A DNA stretch of 64,000 nucleotides from Apis mellifera (Eukaryota > Arthropoda > Insecta > Hymenoptera > Apidae). The notes under the pieces were generated by a model. That model searched no databases, was not told the DNA's origin, and saw only the letters and a program-made list of their open reading frames with translations. How positions within the stretch are numbered: the first letter of the stretch is position 1; the number at the start of each line of letters is the position of its first letter. A program made the position numbers and the translations under genes. The stretch spans positions 19,581,207 to 19,645,206 of the forward strand of contig NC_037638.1 of assembly GCF_003254395.2 (NCBI RefSeq). The letters are read 5' to 3'. Of the stretch, positions 1 through 14,700 are shown piece by piece.

Positions 1-1395
1 CGTTAATTTACGATTACTTCGCGTAGTTTGCATATTTTCAATTGTCATCTAAATACATAACATAGCATACATATAATACATATATATATATATATATATA
101 TATACGTATTATATATACATATATACGCGTACAATATACAATATACTATACAATCAATGCAAGTTCGAAATAACTTAACCTCGAAAAGAGTAATCCTTGT
201 TGATAAAATTATCTTTCTGCTGTATACACGATATTAACAATATCTACCTGTATCCATCGTTATCAAGATTATCGATAACATTCTTGACAAATAATCGTAT
301 TATCTTTATATTTGAATCGCATTTAGTCATATTTAGAATTGAATCGAGGTCGGAGAATCGATCGGTTTCTATATTTCTGCAAAAGTTTTTTTCAAACAGG
401 ATGAGACTCAAGTTCTTAGATTAATTGACAATAATATTGACAGTTTAAAAAGTTGGAGTACTCTTATGCTTCTGTACACGTAATTCCTTCGTGGTGTACC
501 GGTGATATGAACGATAGTCGAATACATGATTATCGCGGTAACAGGAAACATCGGGTGTGTCATGATAATGTCTCTATGCGAATTTTTATTTTATGCATAA
601 TTTTATATAATGCATTCTTTTAATCAATTATTTTTGTATAAAAATATATCAAAATAAGAAATCGTTATCCACTTCGCATATTCTGTATATATTATAATAT
701 GATTATTTGTGATGTATTTATATAAATATTAATTGACAACTTATATAAACGGATGAGAGAAAGTAAATAGATTTATATATAAATATTTTATTCTACTTGC
801 TATTGTATATTTGTACTGTATATTCTACTTGCACTGTATATTTACATCGTTTCTATGTATTATGTAACGCTTAAATATTTCACGTTATTCATTATACTAT
901 ATTATACAAGGAATCGTAAAGAGAATACTATCTTTTCGCAAAAGACGATATTTCTTCACTCGTGTGTTCGTTTGTTTTCTCTTTCAAGAGTAATACAAAG
1001 AACTTAGTCGTTTCGAATCTGTTTTTATGTGTTTTTATAAGAAATATCGAATGAAAAATAAATCGTAAAACATTGTAATCGAATGAAAGATATAATTGTA
1101 ATCTGAATAACGTATATATGTCTAGAGTAATAATTCGGCGTCATATAGATATGTTAGTACGACATAAACACGACCAAACTAATACATATTTAAAAACTAA
1201 GATTAAGAAAAAAATAAATTTTTTTCGAAATAATTTTTATGATATAATATTTGATTCAAAAGATTTGACTTGTGATATTCTTTAGATATAATTCTTTTTA
1301 TTCTTCTTATTTTAATTTTTTAATATTTATCTATGTATAAATGTCAATTTAAATGAAAGAAGAATGATTTATTAATTAAAGGTCAAAAAACTCAC
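1..1395. other. AT-rich DNA, presumed first intron of the Lrch-type gene
   Basis: No coding segment is recognisable. The stretch follows the splice donor of the minus-strand exon at 1396-1582, so it is probably that gene's intron. A TA dinucleotide tract lies near 79-104. A 75-codon open frame at 197-424 on the plus strand has no family features. Confidence 0.5.
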
Positions 1396-1582
1396 CGGCA
1401 ATAACTGTATCCTGAAGATTATATTTACTAGAGCCTGTTTTTCCAACTTTTGGAAAATCCTTAAGTTTTCGACCGCTAAGCTTGAGCTCACCGCTTAAGT
1501 GTGCTTCCTCCAGAATTCGCTCAAGACTTCTAGTGAGCTGCTTTTGTATGTGGCCGCTCATGTTCGACGCGACCATCGCCAT
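1396..1582 (-). CDS. Lrch: First coding exon of an LRCH-type protein (leucine-rich repeat plus calponin homology), partial
   Basis: The exon encodes a segment reading SLERILEEAHLSGELKLSGR followed by KLKDFPK, which I recognise as the conserved N-terminus of LRCH proteins just before the leucine-rich repeats. The exon ends in phase 1 at a good donor (G, then GTGAGT on the minus strand, 1396/1395). I start at the methionine of MAMVASNMSG (1582). The frame stays open upstream to 1702, but those residues look unlike the family and are probably 5' UTR; the methionines two and seven codons on are alternatives. LRCH proteins are cortical cytoskeletal regulators. The remaining exons lie beyond the left edge. 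A promoter would be expected near 1700-1800. Family call fairly sure, start uncertain. Confidence 0.7.
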
Positions 1583-2329
1583 ATTACATTTTTCGGGCAC
1601 GTACACGCGGAAGCACAACAGCGAATATCTTCCCTGGCGTATCAGCCACTCGTCTTTTAGACGACGAGGTAAGATGTTATAAAAAAAATTAACACCCACC
1701 AACTACTCCCGATACTTGCTTCTGCGCTACTGATCACAATTTAGTAAAGCGCATGGATGCAAACGATTATAGCGCCCCCATTTAGACGCCATTTTAAAAA
1801 CAACATTCGATTTTATTCGAGTATCGCAATTGCAATCGATTTCTATAATTTCGTTTAAAATATTCTTTTTTTGATATACCAAATGCATAAAATATTTTTA
1901 ATTTCAATAAAGCCAAAATAAATTACAGGGAATAAAATATTTAAGATATCGAAAAAATACAATTGATTCAAAATTAAAATCAAATCAGGATTCTGTTGTT
2001 TCTATAAAAAAAAAAAATTATTTAGAAAATTATTGATATAAACTTCATTGTTGTTATTTTTAAAACAATTTTACACATTGTCATTTTCATTATCATAATT
2101 ACTTACATTCATTAGGTCGAATCATATCATACATTTTTTCATATATATTTAAATTTACATTCACATTTTATATTCATTCATTTCATTATACATTTAATAT
2201 ATATCATTCATACATATATAGAAATAATTAAAATAATTTCTAAATGTATTAAATTATATATATATATGTATAAATTATATTATATATGTATAAATGTATT
2301 AAATTATTCGCTAATTTTCATTGAATTCA

Positions 2330-5300
2330 CTAATTTTTTTGTTGCGAAAATAAATTATTCGTTTCTTGATATTCTCTTATTAATCGTTCTTCTACTTCTG
2401 GTAAACAAGGTGTATATCTTGCATATTCCATAGTAAATTCTCCTTTCCCTTGAGTAGTAGATCGCAATTCGCCAATATATCCAAACATTTCGTTTAATGG
2501 AACTTCTGATTTTAATGTACACCATCCTTCATTGTTATCTGTATTAGTTATGATACCATTTCGTCTAGTGATTTGAGCAACAACTATACCCTTTAATATA
2601 ATAATATAAATTAATATAAAATATAATTTATTGTCAGATAATAGAAAAATATATATTCTTACTTACTTGAAATTCTATAGGAGTGGTTATTTCCACTGAC
2701 ATAATTGGTTCTAAAATTTGCCATGATCCATTTAAAAATGATTCTTTCATTGCACCTTCTGCAGCGAGAAAAAATGCAAATTCTGAAGAATCCACGATAT
2801 GATGCATACCATCAAATAATGTAAATTTAACACCTGCTACTTTATGACCAGAGAGATATCCTTTTTCGCACATAGTTCTAAATCCTCTTTCTACACCAGG
2901 AACAAATTGTTTTGGAACATTTGTTCCTATTGTTTTATCAAGAAATATAAGTTCAGTATTTTTTTCTGTTGGTAATGGCTATAAAAATATTATTGCAATG
3001 TAAATAATAAATATACAATACAGATATAACAAATATAATTATTCAAATAAATCAGTTATTCAAATAAATCAAATTATTACTTCTAATATTCCAATTACAC
3101 GTGCATATTGCCCAGCTCCTCCTGATTGCTTTTTATGAAGATAATCAAATTCGATAGGTTCACGTAATGTTTCGCGAAACGAAACTTTTGGTTTTCCAAG
3201 TATAATAGGACAACCATATTCACGTTCAAGTCTTTGAGCATATATTTCTAAATGTAACTCTCCCATTCCAGAAATTAAAGATTCCTAAATAGTATTTTAT
3301 TATAGTTTTCTCAAATTCATGTATATATTCAATATATTAATACATATACAACATAATTTTTCATATTTTACCTTATTATCTGCATCATAATGATATTTTA
3401 AAGTAGGATCTTCTTTGGTAAATCGTGCGATACCTTTTGAAAAATTATCCCGATCTTTTGAATTTTTTAATTGAAGAGACATCGATACTACAGGCTCAGG
3501 TATATAAATAGATTCCATTGATAATTTTAGATTAGAATTATTGACAAATGTATCACCCGATGCACAATCTATTCCAAACAAAGCAAAAATATCTCCGGCA
3601 TAAACTTCAGACACATCTTCCATTTGATTTGAGTGAAGTCTTACTAGTCTTTGTATTCGAACCTAAAAAAATATTATATGAAAATTTTATTCTTAATATA
3701 AAAGTTATATTAAATAATCATATACGAACTTTTTTATTTGTTCTTGTATTAATTAAAGTATTTCCTTTGCTTATCATTCCTTGATAACAACGAAAATAAG
3801 TTAACTGACCAAATTTTCCAGCTTCTAATTTAAATGCTAATCCAATAAAAGGATGTTTGTTACTTCTTTCAGAATTCAACAGAATTTTAACACTTTCATT
3901 TCTGTAAATAACAATTCATTATTATTCATTAATTATTCAAAAAAGTAATAATTCAAAAGCAACAAATAAATCATGATAAAAAACTTACTTATCCTCTTGA
4001 AATGCATAATTTTCAACTTCTCCAGGATTTGGTAGATAGTTTATAACTGCATCTAATAATGGTTGAACACCTTTATTTTTTAAAGCACTTCCAACTAGAA
4101 TTGGTACAAAAGTTCTTTTTATACAACATCTCCTGATAGCATCTACTATATCTTTTTCAAGAATTTGTATTTCATTTAAATACATTTCTCCAAGATGTTC
4201 ATCAACATTGCTCAAATGTTCAATTAACTCTTGTCTTTTTTCTTGTGTTTCTATATATAAAATATTAATTAAATATTAGTTTAATTTACTTAAAATATAT
4301 GGTATTTTTTGTATTTTCTAAAATATTGATAAATTAAATATTTTACATTTATAATTCATCCAGAGATTTAGCAAGATATGAAATTTTGTGAATTTAATTG
4401 AATAATTTATGATAATTTATACTATATCTCTAGATGAAATATATATTATATACCTGTTCTCATGTCTGATGGAATTTCATCTTCTCTTACAATTTCACCA
4501 AAATTTCCTTCAAAGTATAAAGCTTTTTGATTAATTAAATCTATTATTCCTTTATTTTTACTTTCTAAACCAATAGGTAATTGTAAAAATGCAGCATTAA
4601 GATTTAATTTTCCTCTTAACTGTTCTAAGATTCTTTTATGATTAGCACCTAATCTGTCCAATTTATTAATAAATGCTAAGCGAGGTATATTATATCTTTT
4701 CATTTGTCGATCTACAGTTATTGTTTGTGACTGTACACCACCTACTGCACATAATACAAGTACAGCTCCATCTAAAACACGTAAAGATCGTTCTACTTCT
4801 ACAGTAAAATCAACATGACCAGGAGTATCAATAATATTAATATTATGATCTTTCCATAGAGTATAAGTTGCAGCAGATTGAATTGTAATGCCTCTTTGTT
4901 TTTCTAATTCCATACTATCCATTGTTGCTCCAACATTATCTTTACCTCTCACCTATTATAAATATTTTATTATAATTAAATTTAAAAAAAAATTTATATT
5001 CTAGTATATTAAATGATATAATACAAATTATTTTTCTTTTACCTCATGCATTTTAGTTATTCTTCCAGTATAAAATAATATTCGTTCTGTTAAGGTGGTT
5101 TTTCCAGAATCAATATGTGCCGATATACCAATATTTCGAATTTTTTCCAATGATTTATGTTCTGCATATTTTGCAAATGATGATAAAGATTGTAAATTGT
5201 TCTATTAAATATTCAATGATATAATTAATTATATAAATAACCTTAAATAATTGTTAAACAATTTAAATTTTGCAGGTTAGAATACTTACTTTTGAAAAAT

Positions 5301-5364
5301 AAGAGTAACAAGTTATAAATGATTTTAAATTGATATCATGTCTTAAAACTGTTATTATAGACAT
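2330..5364 (-). CDS. mEFG1: Mitochondrial elongation factor G1 (complete, 9 exons, about 744 aa)
   Basis: This is the GTPase that drives ribosome translocation in mitochondria. Exons on the minus strand are 5364-5290, 5201-5043, 4952-4454, 4250-3989, 3901-3730, 3662-3372, 3284-3081, 2978-2667 and 2590-2330. All join in phase from ATG to TAG. GTPase motifs are visible: P-loop AHIDSGKT (residues 53-60), RGITI (98-102), DTPGH (120-124) and NKLD (174-177). Exon 7 carries the MGELHLE motif of EF-G domain IV and the last exon the domain V end. The length is close to that of metazoan GFM1 (about 750). The first 25-40 residues are basic and hydroxylated, fitting a mitochondrial presequence. The exon 5 donor (GTTCGT) is weak. 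The gene is strikingly CpG-poor. Confidence 0.96.
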
Positions 5365-6543
5365 AATAGTTAAATATTTTATAATATATTTTAATACTTA
5401 AAAAAATAATTTAATGAAGAATAATAGATATCGAAAATTCTTGGCAATTGAGCATAATCAGATGCATCAACAACAATTATGAAAGTATATATTTTATGAA
5501 TATTAATAATAATAAAAAATATTTATTATGCATATTTTAACATTCAATAAATAAAAAATTTTAGAAATTTTATTATTTTTCGTGTTATTATTTATTTCAT
5601 TATTTGTTCACATTATTATTATAATATGATTTATCTTAACATAATACTGCAACATAAATATTATAACGTACGATTGTAATTTTATTAAAATAAAATATAA
5701 CAAGCTTATTTAATATATATATATTAAAATGTTTATATACTACAAATATTTACATTGAGCTTACAGAAAGTATGAATTTTGTGCTTAGATAATTATAATT
5801 TTCATTCAAATTTAAAATTCAGTTTTACATTATTTTTAATATTGTTCTTAATAATAATTATATTTTGTGATGTACATTTTTTTGTAGAACATACAAGGTA
5901 TCTGGAGAAAAAAAAAATTATATATTAGAAAGGATAAATTTATAATTTTTTTTTCTAATGCTCAGAAATATGTCAATAAACTTTAATATTTTTATTTATC
6001 GCATATTTCCATAAACAATTAACATAAATTTTCTTGGAATAATTCATATGCATAATTCATAAGAATTATAAATACATAAAATAATTATGTGCTGACAATG
6101 AGAATTATAATATATATTCACTATGTGTATCAAAATACATTCCTAGTGAATTTCTTATCTCTAATTTGAACCTATGAAACATTAATATTAACATTGATAT
6201 AAGATTTATGAATAGATATTTATTGTGAAGGAAAAAAGATCCTTCAAGCATAAAATATACTTATAAGAATCAAGTAATTAATTGAATATTCCCTTTAATA
6301 TCTTAACGTTATTTTAGTACTTTTTCTTTCTTTTTTTTATTTTTTATTTTTTAATTTTTTTTTATTTTCTTTAATATTTAAATTTTCAAAATGCATTTCC
6401 TAAATACATTTAAGAGTATAAAATCCTATTTATCGTTACGTATATTTTCTCTGTACATACATATATTCAAGCTGAAAGTATAATACAGCTTAATTTATGT
6501 TGATTTTTAAAAACATTTACAAATACGTTAGTACTCTATTCAA
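5365..6543. other. Intergenic region and presumed 3' UTR of the BMP receptor
   Basis: Very AT-rich, no coding segment seen. The part next to 6544 is downstream of the wit stop codon on the minus strand and should hold its 3' UTR. The part next to 5364 should hold the mEFG1 promoter, since both genes run the same way. Long T runs lie at about 6320-6370. Confidence 0.5.
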
Positions 6544-9500
6544 TTAAAAGCAAGTAACATTTTTGGTATTAAATTTAGTCGGTGAATGTTTATCATCGCT
6601 ATCACCAAGATCCATACCAAACGGTACCGAATTCCAAATAGCTTTGTCATTTCGATCATTTTCTTCGCTTAAAATATTGCACATCATACGATCGTCATAA
6701 AGAGAAAATCTAGCGGTTGATTGTCCACGACCACGAATTTTCCTTACTGAAGGTGGTAAATCTCCCGGTGTTTTTATTCTCATATGTGGATCTTTTAATA
6801 CATTTACATTAGATCCTACATTAAAAACTTCGTTGAATTTATCGATGCTTTCTTGTCTATTAATATTTTCACTTTTTTTATTTCTTAAATTTACAAGGGG
6901 TAAGGTAGATGGTCGAGTATTTGTATTATTATCATTATCAAATTTTTGTTTACCAATTTGTATAGCATTTTTATCATTCTTATCTAACGTAGAAGTAAAA
7001 GCAGGTGTTTTAGTAATAATACCATTCACATATTTTCCCGTCGGAGATATCGTTACATTGGTTTCTACAGTTTTGATCTGTACATTCTGTTTTGACAATA
7101 AATTGGATTTAGAATCCTCTCGATCTATTTGATATTTATTATATGGATACATTTTCTTATTAACAAGTAATTTTTTAAAATTTGACCATCCGAATAATTT
7201 TTTTCGAGGACTATCTTGCGAACAAATCTCATGTACATTTGTTTGCTTTCTTTTACCATACGATGATGTACCGTCATCCGAAATAACATTTTGAACGTAT
7301 GGTATAGGTGTAACTGGTCTCAACTGAGATAATTGCGTTGTGTGTTGACTTAAATAATCATGAGAAACAAGTCCTTGTGCTTCTGATACAATTCTATATT
7401 GATCATTACATGTATGTTTCATAGATTTATCAACAAGTACATTACCATTACATTCCAAATCTTCAAGTGAATCTGACTGTAACATTAAATTTCTTTCCAT
7501 ACAAGGATTTCGTCCTTGATAAGGTTGAAGTGTTTGAGTATGATTATATATTGCTATTTCATTTGAATTTTTAACTAAAATATAATAAAAAATTATATTA
7601 TAATAATAAATTTTAAAATCTATTATATAATCTTAATAAAATACTTACAGCTATGTTCATGTATAATGCTTTCAGAAGGTGATAATGTTACCAGATTTTC
7701 AACAACGCCGCCTTCGTTACTCGAATTATCTTGTGCTGCCTGTGATATAAATTGAGTGACATGGATATTGTCATGATGTGAAGATTCACTATAAAGACTA
7801 TTTGTGGTTGAAGGCACTAGAGTACAATGGGAGTTTACCATTGGACTTCCATCAGTAAAATGTATTGTTACTAAAAATTTATGAATTATTTTTTCTTTTA
7901 ACATATATATGTATACATTATATAATGATAATGTAATAAAGATTACCTCGATGAGATTGTAATTCTGAGAGGCGTTCTTCTATACATAAAGCAGTTAATC
8001 GAGCTTCTGCATCTGCATCCCAACAATCTTCCATTGTTTCTTTAATCAAACGTACTCCTGGCCTATCCACTAAATTACCTTCTAATAGAGGTCTTGCTTT
8101 ATTACGAGAAACTAAAACTTGCATTTGTTCAAATGTTGGATGAAGACCAATTTCTTTCTCATATGGTTGTCTATAGGGAGGTACTTCGGATCCTAATACG
8201 TAAATATCCGAACATCTTGAAACTAATTCCCATATTACTAAACCCATTGCATACACATCTATTTGTTTCAAAGAACTTTCGCAATCTCGTAAATTTACAG
8301 CACCTTCCAATATTTCTGGCGCCATATATCTCAAAGTACCGACCTAATTTAAATATGAAAAATACATAATTATAAATTATTTTAAATGTTATACATTTTT
8401 TTATATTAAAGTTATTATCATCAAGTTATTACATCATTGATTGATTTTATTTCGGCATGCTGTGCTTCTCCATTTGAATAGTATTTAGATCCAGAAATTT
8501 GAACTGCTAATCCTAAATCGCATATACAGCAAGTACCATCAGCTTTGATTAATATATTTCTTGAATTGATGTCTCTGTGTGCAATACATGGCTTAAATTT
8601 ATCTGCAAATTAATTTTTTAAGAATATTATTAATAATGTTTTTCAATTTATCCTAAAATATTTTTTGTATCTTTTACTTACCACCTTTATGTATATCAGT
8701 ATGTAAATAAGCAAGACCTTTCACCATAGAAAGACCCATTTTACAAAATGTGATCCAATCAATCATATGTGTTCTTAAAAAATCTGTTAAAGTACCACCT
8801 GGCGCAAAACTAAGTACCAAAAGATATTCAACACTACCTTCCATACTAACTCTTTCATCCACACCTAAATAAGGATTATAAATATTTATTATTATTATTA
8901 TTATTATTTTAACATTATTTTAATAAATGATAAAATACTATTTGAAAATAAAAAAAATATTAACCATAGTAACTTAAAAGAGATGAGTGTTCCATAAAGG
9001 GAAGACAATAAGTATCTCGTTCATTTTGGAAATAATTACGATAATGAGAAGGAAATATTTTTACAGCAACATCTTGATCTCCCATGCTGCCTTGCCATAC
9101 AGAACCATAGCGACCTTGACCTGAAATTATATAAATGTATTGTTAATGTTAATAAAACAAATGTTTAAAAACATCTATTTTATTATAGATTAATAATCTA
9201 TTTTTATATAATTATAATTAATAAAGAACATACCTACAATTGTTGTAAGTTTCAAATGATCTACTGTATAAGTACCAGTTCTTAATGCTGTACTATCCAT
9301 AAATTGATCTGTATAGGAAAGTGGTTTTCCTAATCTTGCTAACATATTATTATGATATATACGATATATCATTAAAGCTATAATACATATTACTAATAAT
9401 ATGCATAATAAAACACTTGTTATGATAACAATCCATCTCCCAGAATCTGATTGCTCCAAATACTGAGTTGCTATAAGATTTCATAAAAAATATTATGCAC

Positions 9501-10195
9501 AATGAAAACTTATAAATTAATATAGAATATTATATTTTATGTTATGAATCCTTACTAGGCTGATTATTTTCTGCAGAAATAGAAGTATGTGCATTATTCT
9601 CAGAATATAAAGTATTAGTACTATTGATATTAAGATTACAATAATCTCCATGGCAGCAACAAAATTTTGTATTATTTAATGCTTTAGTGGAGCTTTGAAG
9701 GGCAATGCATTCTGTTGTTTCACATTTTTGTTCACCAGACTGTTTCCAACAACCTAAATTATTATATATAATAAAAATATAATAAAAATATAATATCATA
9801 TTATTATTGAATGAATTATTATATATACCTTGAGATAAAATGATAATTTTAGTCCCATTTGCAGTCTTTTCCTCTTGCCATAATGCATGACAAAAATTAG
9901 TACATGTTTCAAATTTAATATTATCATTTTTCTATAAAAAAATTAAATTATTTTATTATATTTAAATATATCTAAGAACCAATTTAACTGTAAAAACATA
10001 TAATATTAAACTTACTGCAGTATGAATTATATTACTGTCATTGAGAAAATCTTCAGGTACACTAGGTGTATTTTGTTTTAATGGAAAATTTTCATTATTC
10101 TTTTTCCTGCTGGCACATATTCTAATGGCACTGATGGGTACTGAGTTTATCCCATATAGTAGTACGATGAATGTAATTGATACAATGGCTTTCAT
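6544..10195 (-). CDS. wit: BMP type II receptor serine/threonine kinase, wishful thinking/BMPR2 class (10 exons, about 958 aa)
   Basis: Exons on the minus strand: 10195-10016, 9931-9829, 9753-9556, 9470-9234, 9120-8965, 8864-8682, 8602-8433, 8343-7947, 7870-7649 and 7574-6544, all in phase. There is a signal peptide (residues 1 to about 23). The cysteine-rich ectodomain has QGCWKQSGE and the FCCCHGDYCN box typical of BMPR2. A single membrane helix spans about 174-196. The kinase shows GQGRYGSVW (240-248), VAVK with Lys260, HRDINSRN (Asp363), DLG (381-383) and MAPE (416-419). A tail of about 415 residues follows the kinase. Such a long tail separates wit/BMPR2 from the short-tailed punt/ActR2 class. 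Family role: pairs with type I receptors to phosphorylate Smads, for example at the fly neuromuscular junction. CpG-poor throughout. Confidence 0.95.
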
Positions 10196-10969
10196 TGTGC
10201 CTCAGCAGGCCTCTTGAACTTGAACACTTCAAAGGAAGCGTTGCTTCTCAAGAACTGGCATCTTTGATTATAACATCATATATTGCTGCCATGTGCACAA
10301 TATAATATATTCATCTGTTTATTATATATGATTCAAATATATTTATTATAATAATAAGATTACTATAATCATGAGATTTTAAAGTAAAAGATAAAAACAT
10401 ATTTTTTTTTTTTAACAAAAATAAAAAATTAATTTATTAAAAGATTTTTTAGATATTAAGAAATTGATATAAATACTAATAAGTAAAAGAAAATAGATGC
10501 AATACAAAATATTAATATATTATAAAATTTTTATTCTGCAGAGGAAAAAGAAATTTTATTAGTAGTGCAAATATTAGTAAATAATATGAATTACAAATTT
10601 CATGGAATTTTCGTAGTAAAAATTATTGCAGCGATAAGAGTACAATAAAAAAAAAAAAAAAGTAATCGCAAAAAATTAGTTTTATATAATTATATGAGAA
10701 AGATTGAAATTTTCATGGAATTGAATATGCTGCACATGTAGATGTATATAAAAAGAATCATAATACATGCTGTAAAAAAAATAAAGAATTACAAAATGAA
10801 ATGAAAAAGAAAAAAGTTTCACAGGATGCATTACAAGCAAATTAAAAGAAGTGTACTTACATTTTAAGGAAGAGAGTTTTCAAATTTTTTAATTGAAAAT
10901 TTTGAAAAAATATATCGAATATCAATAAAAACATTGCACATATTTGCTAAATAATATGAAATGTTTTTT

Positions 10970-11005
<36 letters not shown>

Positions 11006-11703
11006 TAAATATTGAATCAACATTAACACATTTGACATACAACCCGTATCCATTAAATTGTAATTCATTCACGTGTTCGCAAAGACAACATAAAACGTCA
11101 GATTTGTATCATTGTAAAAGACAATATTAAGTTGTTATTGATATTGTTACATAAAATATATATATATAAATACATATTGATTTATTAAATTTTTTTATTT
11201 TTATTTTGTTTTAATTGATATAAGAAATATAAGAAATAATCTTCATTATGATATTTAATAATCAATATATTGTTGTTGAAACATTTAATATGAAAGAATA
11301 AAGAAAATAATTTTCTATAATTTTCTTGTCAGTAAAGTAAATTTTTTTATATGTTAAATATAAGTTTAAAATTTAATTAAAATCTTTGAAATAGAAATAA
11401 TGATTAGCTGATATGGTATCGATATAGTCGAAAGTACCCAATAAGAGATTCAGTTTTACTTTAAGAGTTTTCAATCTATATTATACAGATTCATATGAGA
11501 ATATTCGTAACTGAAGACTCATGAATTGGCGCGCAGCGTCTTATTCTGCGTGTTTTTGATATTATATCGTGCAAATGGTGGCTTTCGGGATGTTTTGTTC
11601 AACGTTTCTTAAAAATTAATGAGTCTCGTTGTACGTCGTGTATAATAGGAATAGAAATAGCGTTTGCTGTTTATTTCTGAACTTGTAAAAGTTTGTCGTC
11701 AAC
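10196..11703. promoter_or_regulatory. Divergent intergenic region between wit and the PWWP gene
   Basis: The minus-strand receptor and the plus-strand PWWP gene start at opposite ends, so this 1.5 kb holds both promoters. CpGs appear on both flanks, for example in the leader at 11,520-11,640, against the CpG-poor coding regions. A run of about 30 T (with one C) lies at 10,971-11,000. No coding segment or clear TATA box was identified. Confidence 0.5.
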
Positions 11704-14700
11704 ATGGTGAAGCTTCATAAGAAATTTTTTGCGGGTGACAAGGTTTTCGCAAAAGTTCGAGGTTATCCACCGTGGCCAGCAAAAGTAAGTTCTGTTATAG
11801 ATTTTATAATTATTCTTTATATTTTTGATGAAATTAATAATAATGAATATTTATATTAAAAATATTAATGATAATAACATTTTTAATTTTAATATTATTA
11901 ATTTTTTTTTTATATTGCGGTATTTTAAGACACGATATTGATATTAATATATTATTTTAAAATCATGTTTATACGCAAAAATATATGATAATTTATATAC
12001 ATATACATATATATTATAATGAAGAAAAAGTAAATTATAAAATTTTTTTAAATTATAAGTTACAAAAACTAAATTATAAAATTTAAAAATTTAAAATATT
12101 TTTTATAATTTTAAATAAAGAAAAAATTTAATTAAATTTAACTATCCATAAATGAATATACTTTATAACATAAGTAATTTCTCTTTTTTTTAGGTTGAGA
12201 AAGTTATTGATCCTAATTCAAAAAATTCAAAATATAGTGTTTATTTTTATGGCACAGGAGAAACGTGAGTTTTTTTTTATTATACTATGTAATTTTAATT
12301 ATTTTACTTTTATATATAAATTGTGAAATAATATAAAATATTTATAATAATTTTTATATAAAATTTTTTAAAATAATATTAAAAGTTATAAAAACAATAT
12401 ATATAAAATAAAAGAATAAATTAATTTTTAAATATTTACTTTAGTGCTGTGTGTAAAGTGGAAGAATTATATACTTATATTGAAAATAAAGCAAAATTTG
12501 GCAAACCACTTCGAAGGAAATTTTTTCATGAAGGATTAGTACAGCTAGAACAAGAGCTTAAAAATGACAGAAATAAAGCATCAAATCTTGCTGATCTTAA
12601 AGGTAAATATATAATGTATTATGTAATAATATAATATATATATAATATAATATATATAATGTAATAAATATATAAAAATTTGATATATATAAAATGCTAT
12701 ATATAAATTCATAATTTAATTTAATTAAAGAAGCTGGAATTGAAGAAACAAGAAAAGAAGGCGATAATTTACCAACAGTTAGTGCTGCAGATAGTGACAT
12801 GGATACAGGATCTCTTGTTATTGATGAAGAAGAAAAAAAGAAATCTATGAAAAGGAGAACCTTCTCTACTGCTGTAATATACATTTAATTAATTAGATTT
12901 ATTGTTAAATGTAAACATACATAACATGTATATGTATACATTTTATTAGGAGTATTTTCTCATTTATGCAATATTTTGTAAAGAAACAATTATTGTATTG
13001 AGCACTCCAATAATAATTTAGGAATTGCCGACAAATATTTATCAAGATTAAATAGTTTGTGCGATTATTCCTTACACTTACATATATAATTTATATTTAA
13101 AAAATAATATTTACTTATTTATATTTTGAGGTATTAAAAAATTTTTTAAAATTAGGATGCACCTGAAGTGAAGAAAAGACGCGGAAAAGCAAAATCTTTA
13201 TCTGCATCCACAAGTGATTCAGTAAAACAAGATGCATTGGATTCTCAGGGAGAGGAATCACCTAAAGAAGTTGTAAGTCGTAGCGGTAGAAAAATTAAGC
13301 CCAAACGATTTGCTGACTTTTCAAGTTCGGAAGAAACAGATGTTGCAGATAAAAATGGTATATATTGTCAACTTTATTTAATTAAACTGATAAAATTTTT
13401 TTTATAAATATTTTGTATATATTATTATAAATATATTGTAGAACATGGAAGAGGTCGTCCTAAAGTTAAGATTGAAGATTCTAATGATCAAGTAACACCT
13501 AGTACAATGCATAAAAAAAGAGCTTTGGAAAGTTAGTATATAAAAAGCATAAAATAAAAACAATGTGTTATATTAAAATTAAATTATAAAGATTTAAATA
13601 TATATTTTACAGAAAAAAATAATTTAGATGAAACACCTATGTTGGAAGGTACCGTGGTTTCTGGTGCAACATCTTCAGATATCCCGGGACGAGTTCTATT
13701 AGCATTAACATTTGCTGGTGAATATGTAGGAATCAAATTAGACATGGATAAACCAAAATCCTTTGAAAGTGAAAAGGCTCGAGCGCAATGGGAATGGTCC
13801 ACTGCTAGAAATGCAATGAAAATGAAAGCACAATTAGAAAGCGGTGAAATTTTACCAGAACAAATAAAAGATTATCTCGATTTTAACGTGCATGTTCCAG
13901 ATGAAGAAAAACGATTGTTAGCAAAAGATGGTGCACTTCATCGTAAAACAAATAAACTAAGGTAATAATAAGAATAATATTAATTTGACAAAATATTAGA
14001 TTTTAATTATTAATTTCAGATGGCTTCGTATTGAAGCGCAACTTTTACAGTTGGATGCTCAAATTAAATCCAATCTTGGATTAGATCGAGCATATCCGGA
14101 TAAGTGTTTGCAAGCAATGGATGAAATGTTATCACTTCCAATTGATCCCTTAATGTTGAAGAAACATCCACATATTGTCGGAACTGTTAAAAGGGTAAAT
14201 GAATATAAATTATCATTTTATTATATAATTGATTCGTTATAATTATTCTAATTATATTCAATTCAATTTTCAGTTGCGAAGATATATTGGTAATTTAGCT
14301 GATTGGAAATTAAGTGATGAAGAAGAGGTATAATTTTTTTCCCCGTAAAATATAAAATATTTTATATAATATTTTTTTTCTCCTCTTATATTTCTTCTTA
14401 AATTTTATTTATAGGCAATTTTTAAACAAAAAGCGGAACAAATTAGACAAAAATCTGAGCATATATACAACAAGTTTAAAGTAAGATTAAGTTAATTTAA
14501 TCTTTATATTTATTAAATTTATATATATGTGATTTATACATTCTTAATATATTTGATATAAGATTTTCTAATCAAATTTATTTTTATATAATTACATGCT
14601 GAAATAAATAAATATATTATACATTTTCTTTTAGGCTATGTTTACTATACCTGAAGGGCAATCGTTTTGGCAATCATTTTCGGATCAGGTGTTTCATTTC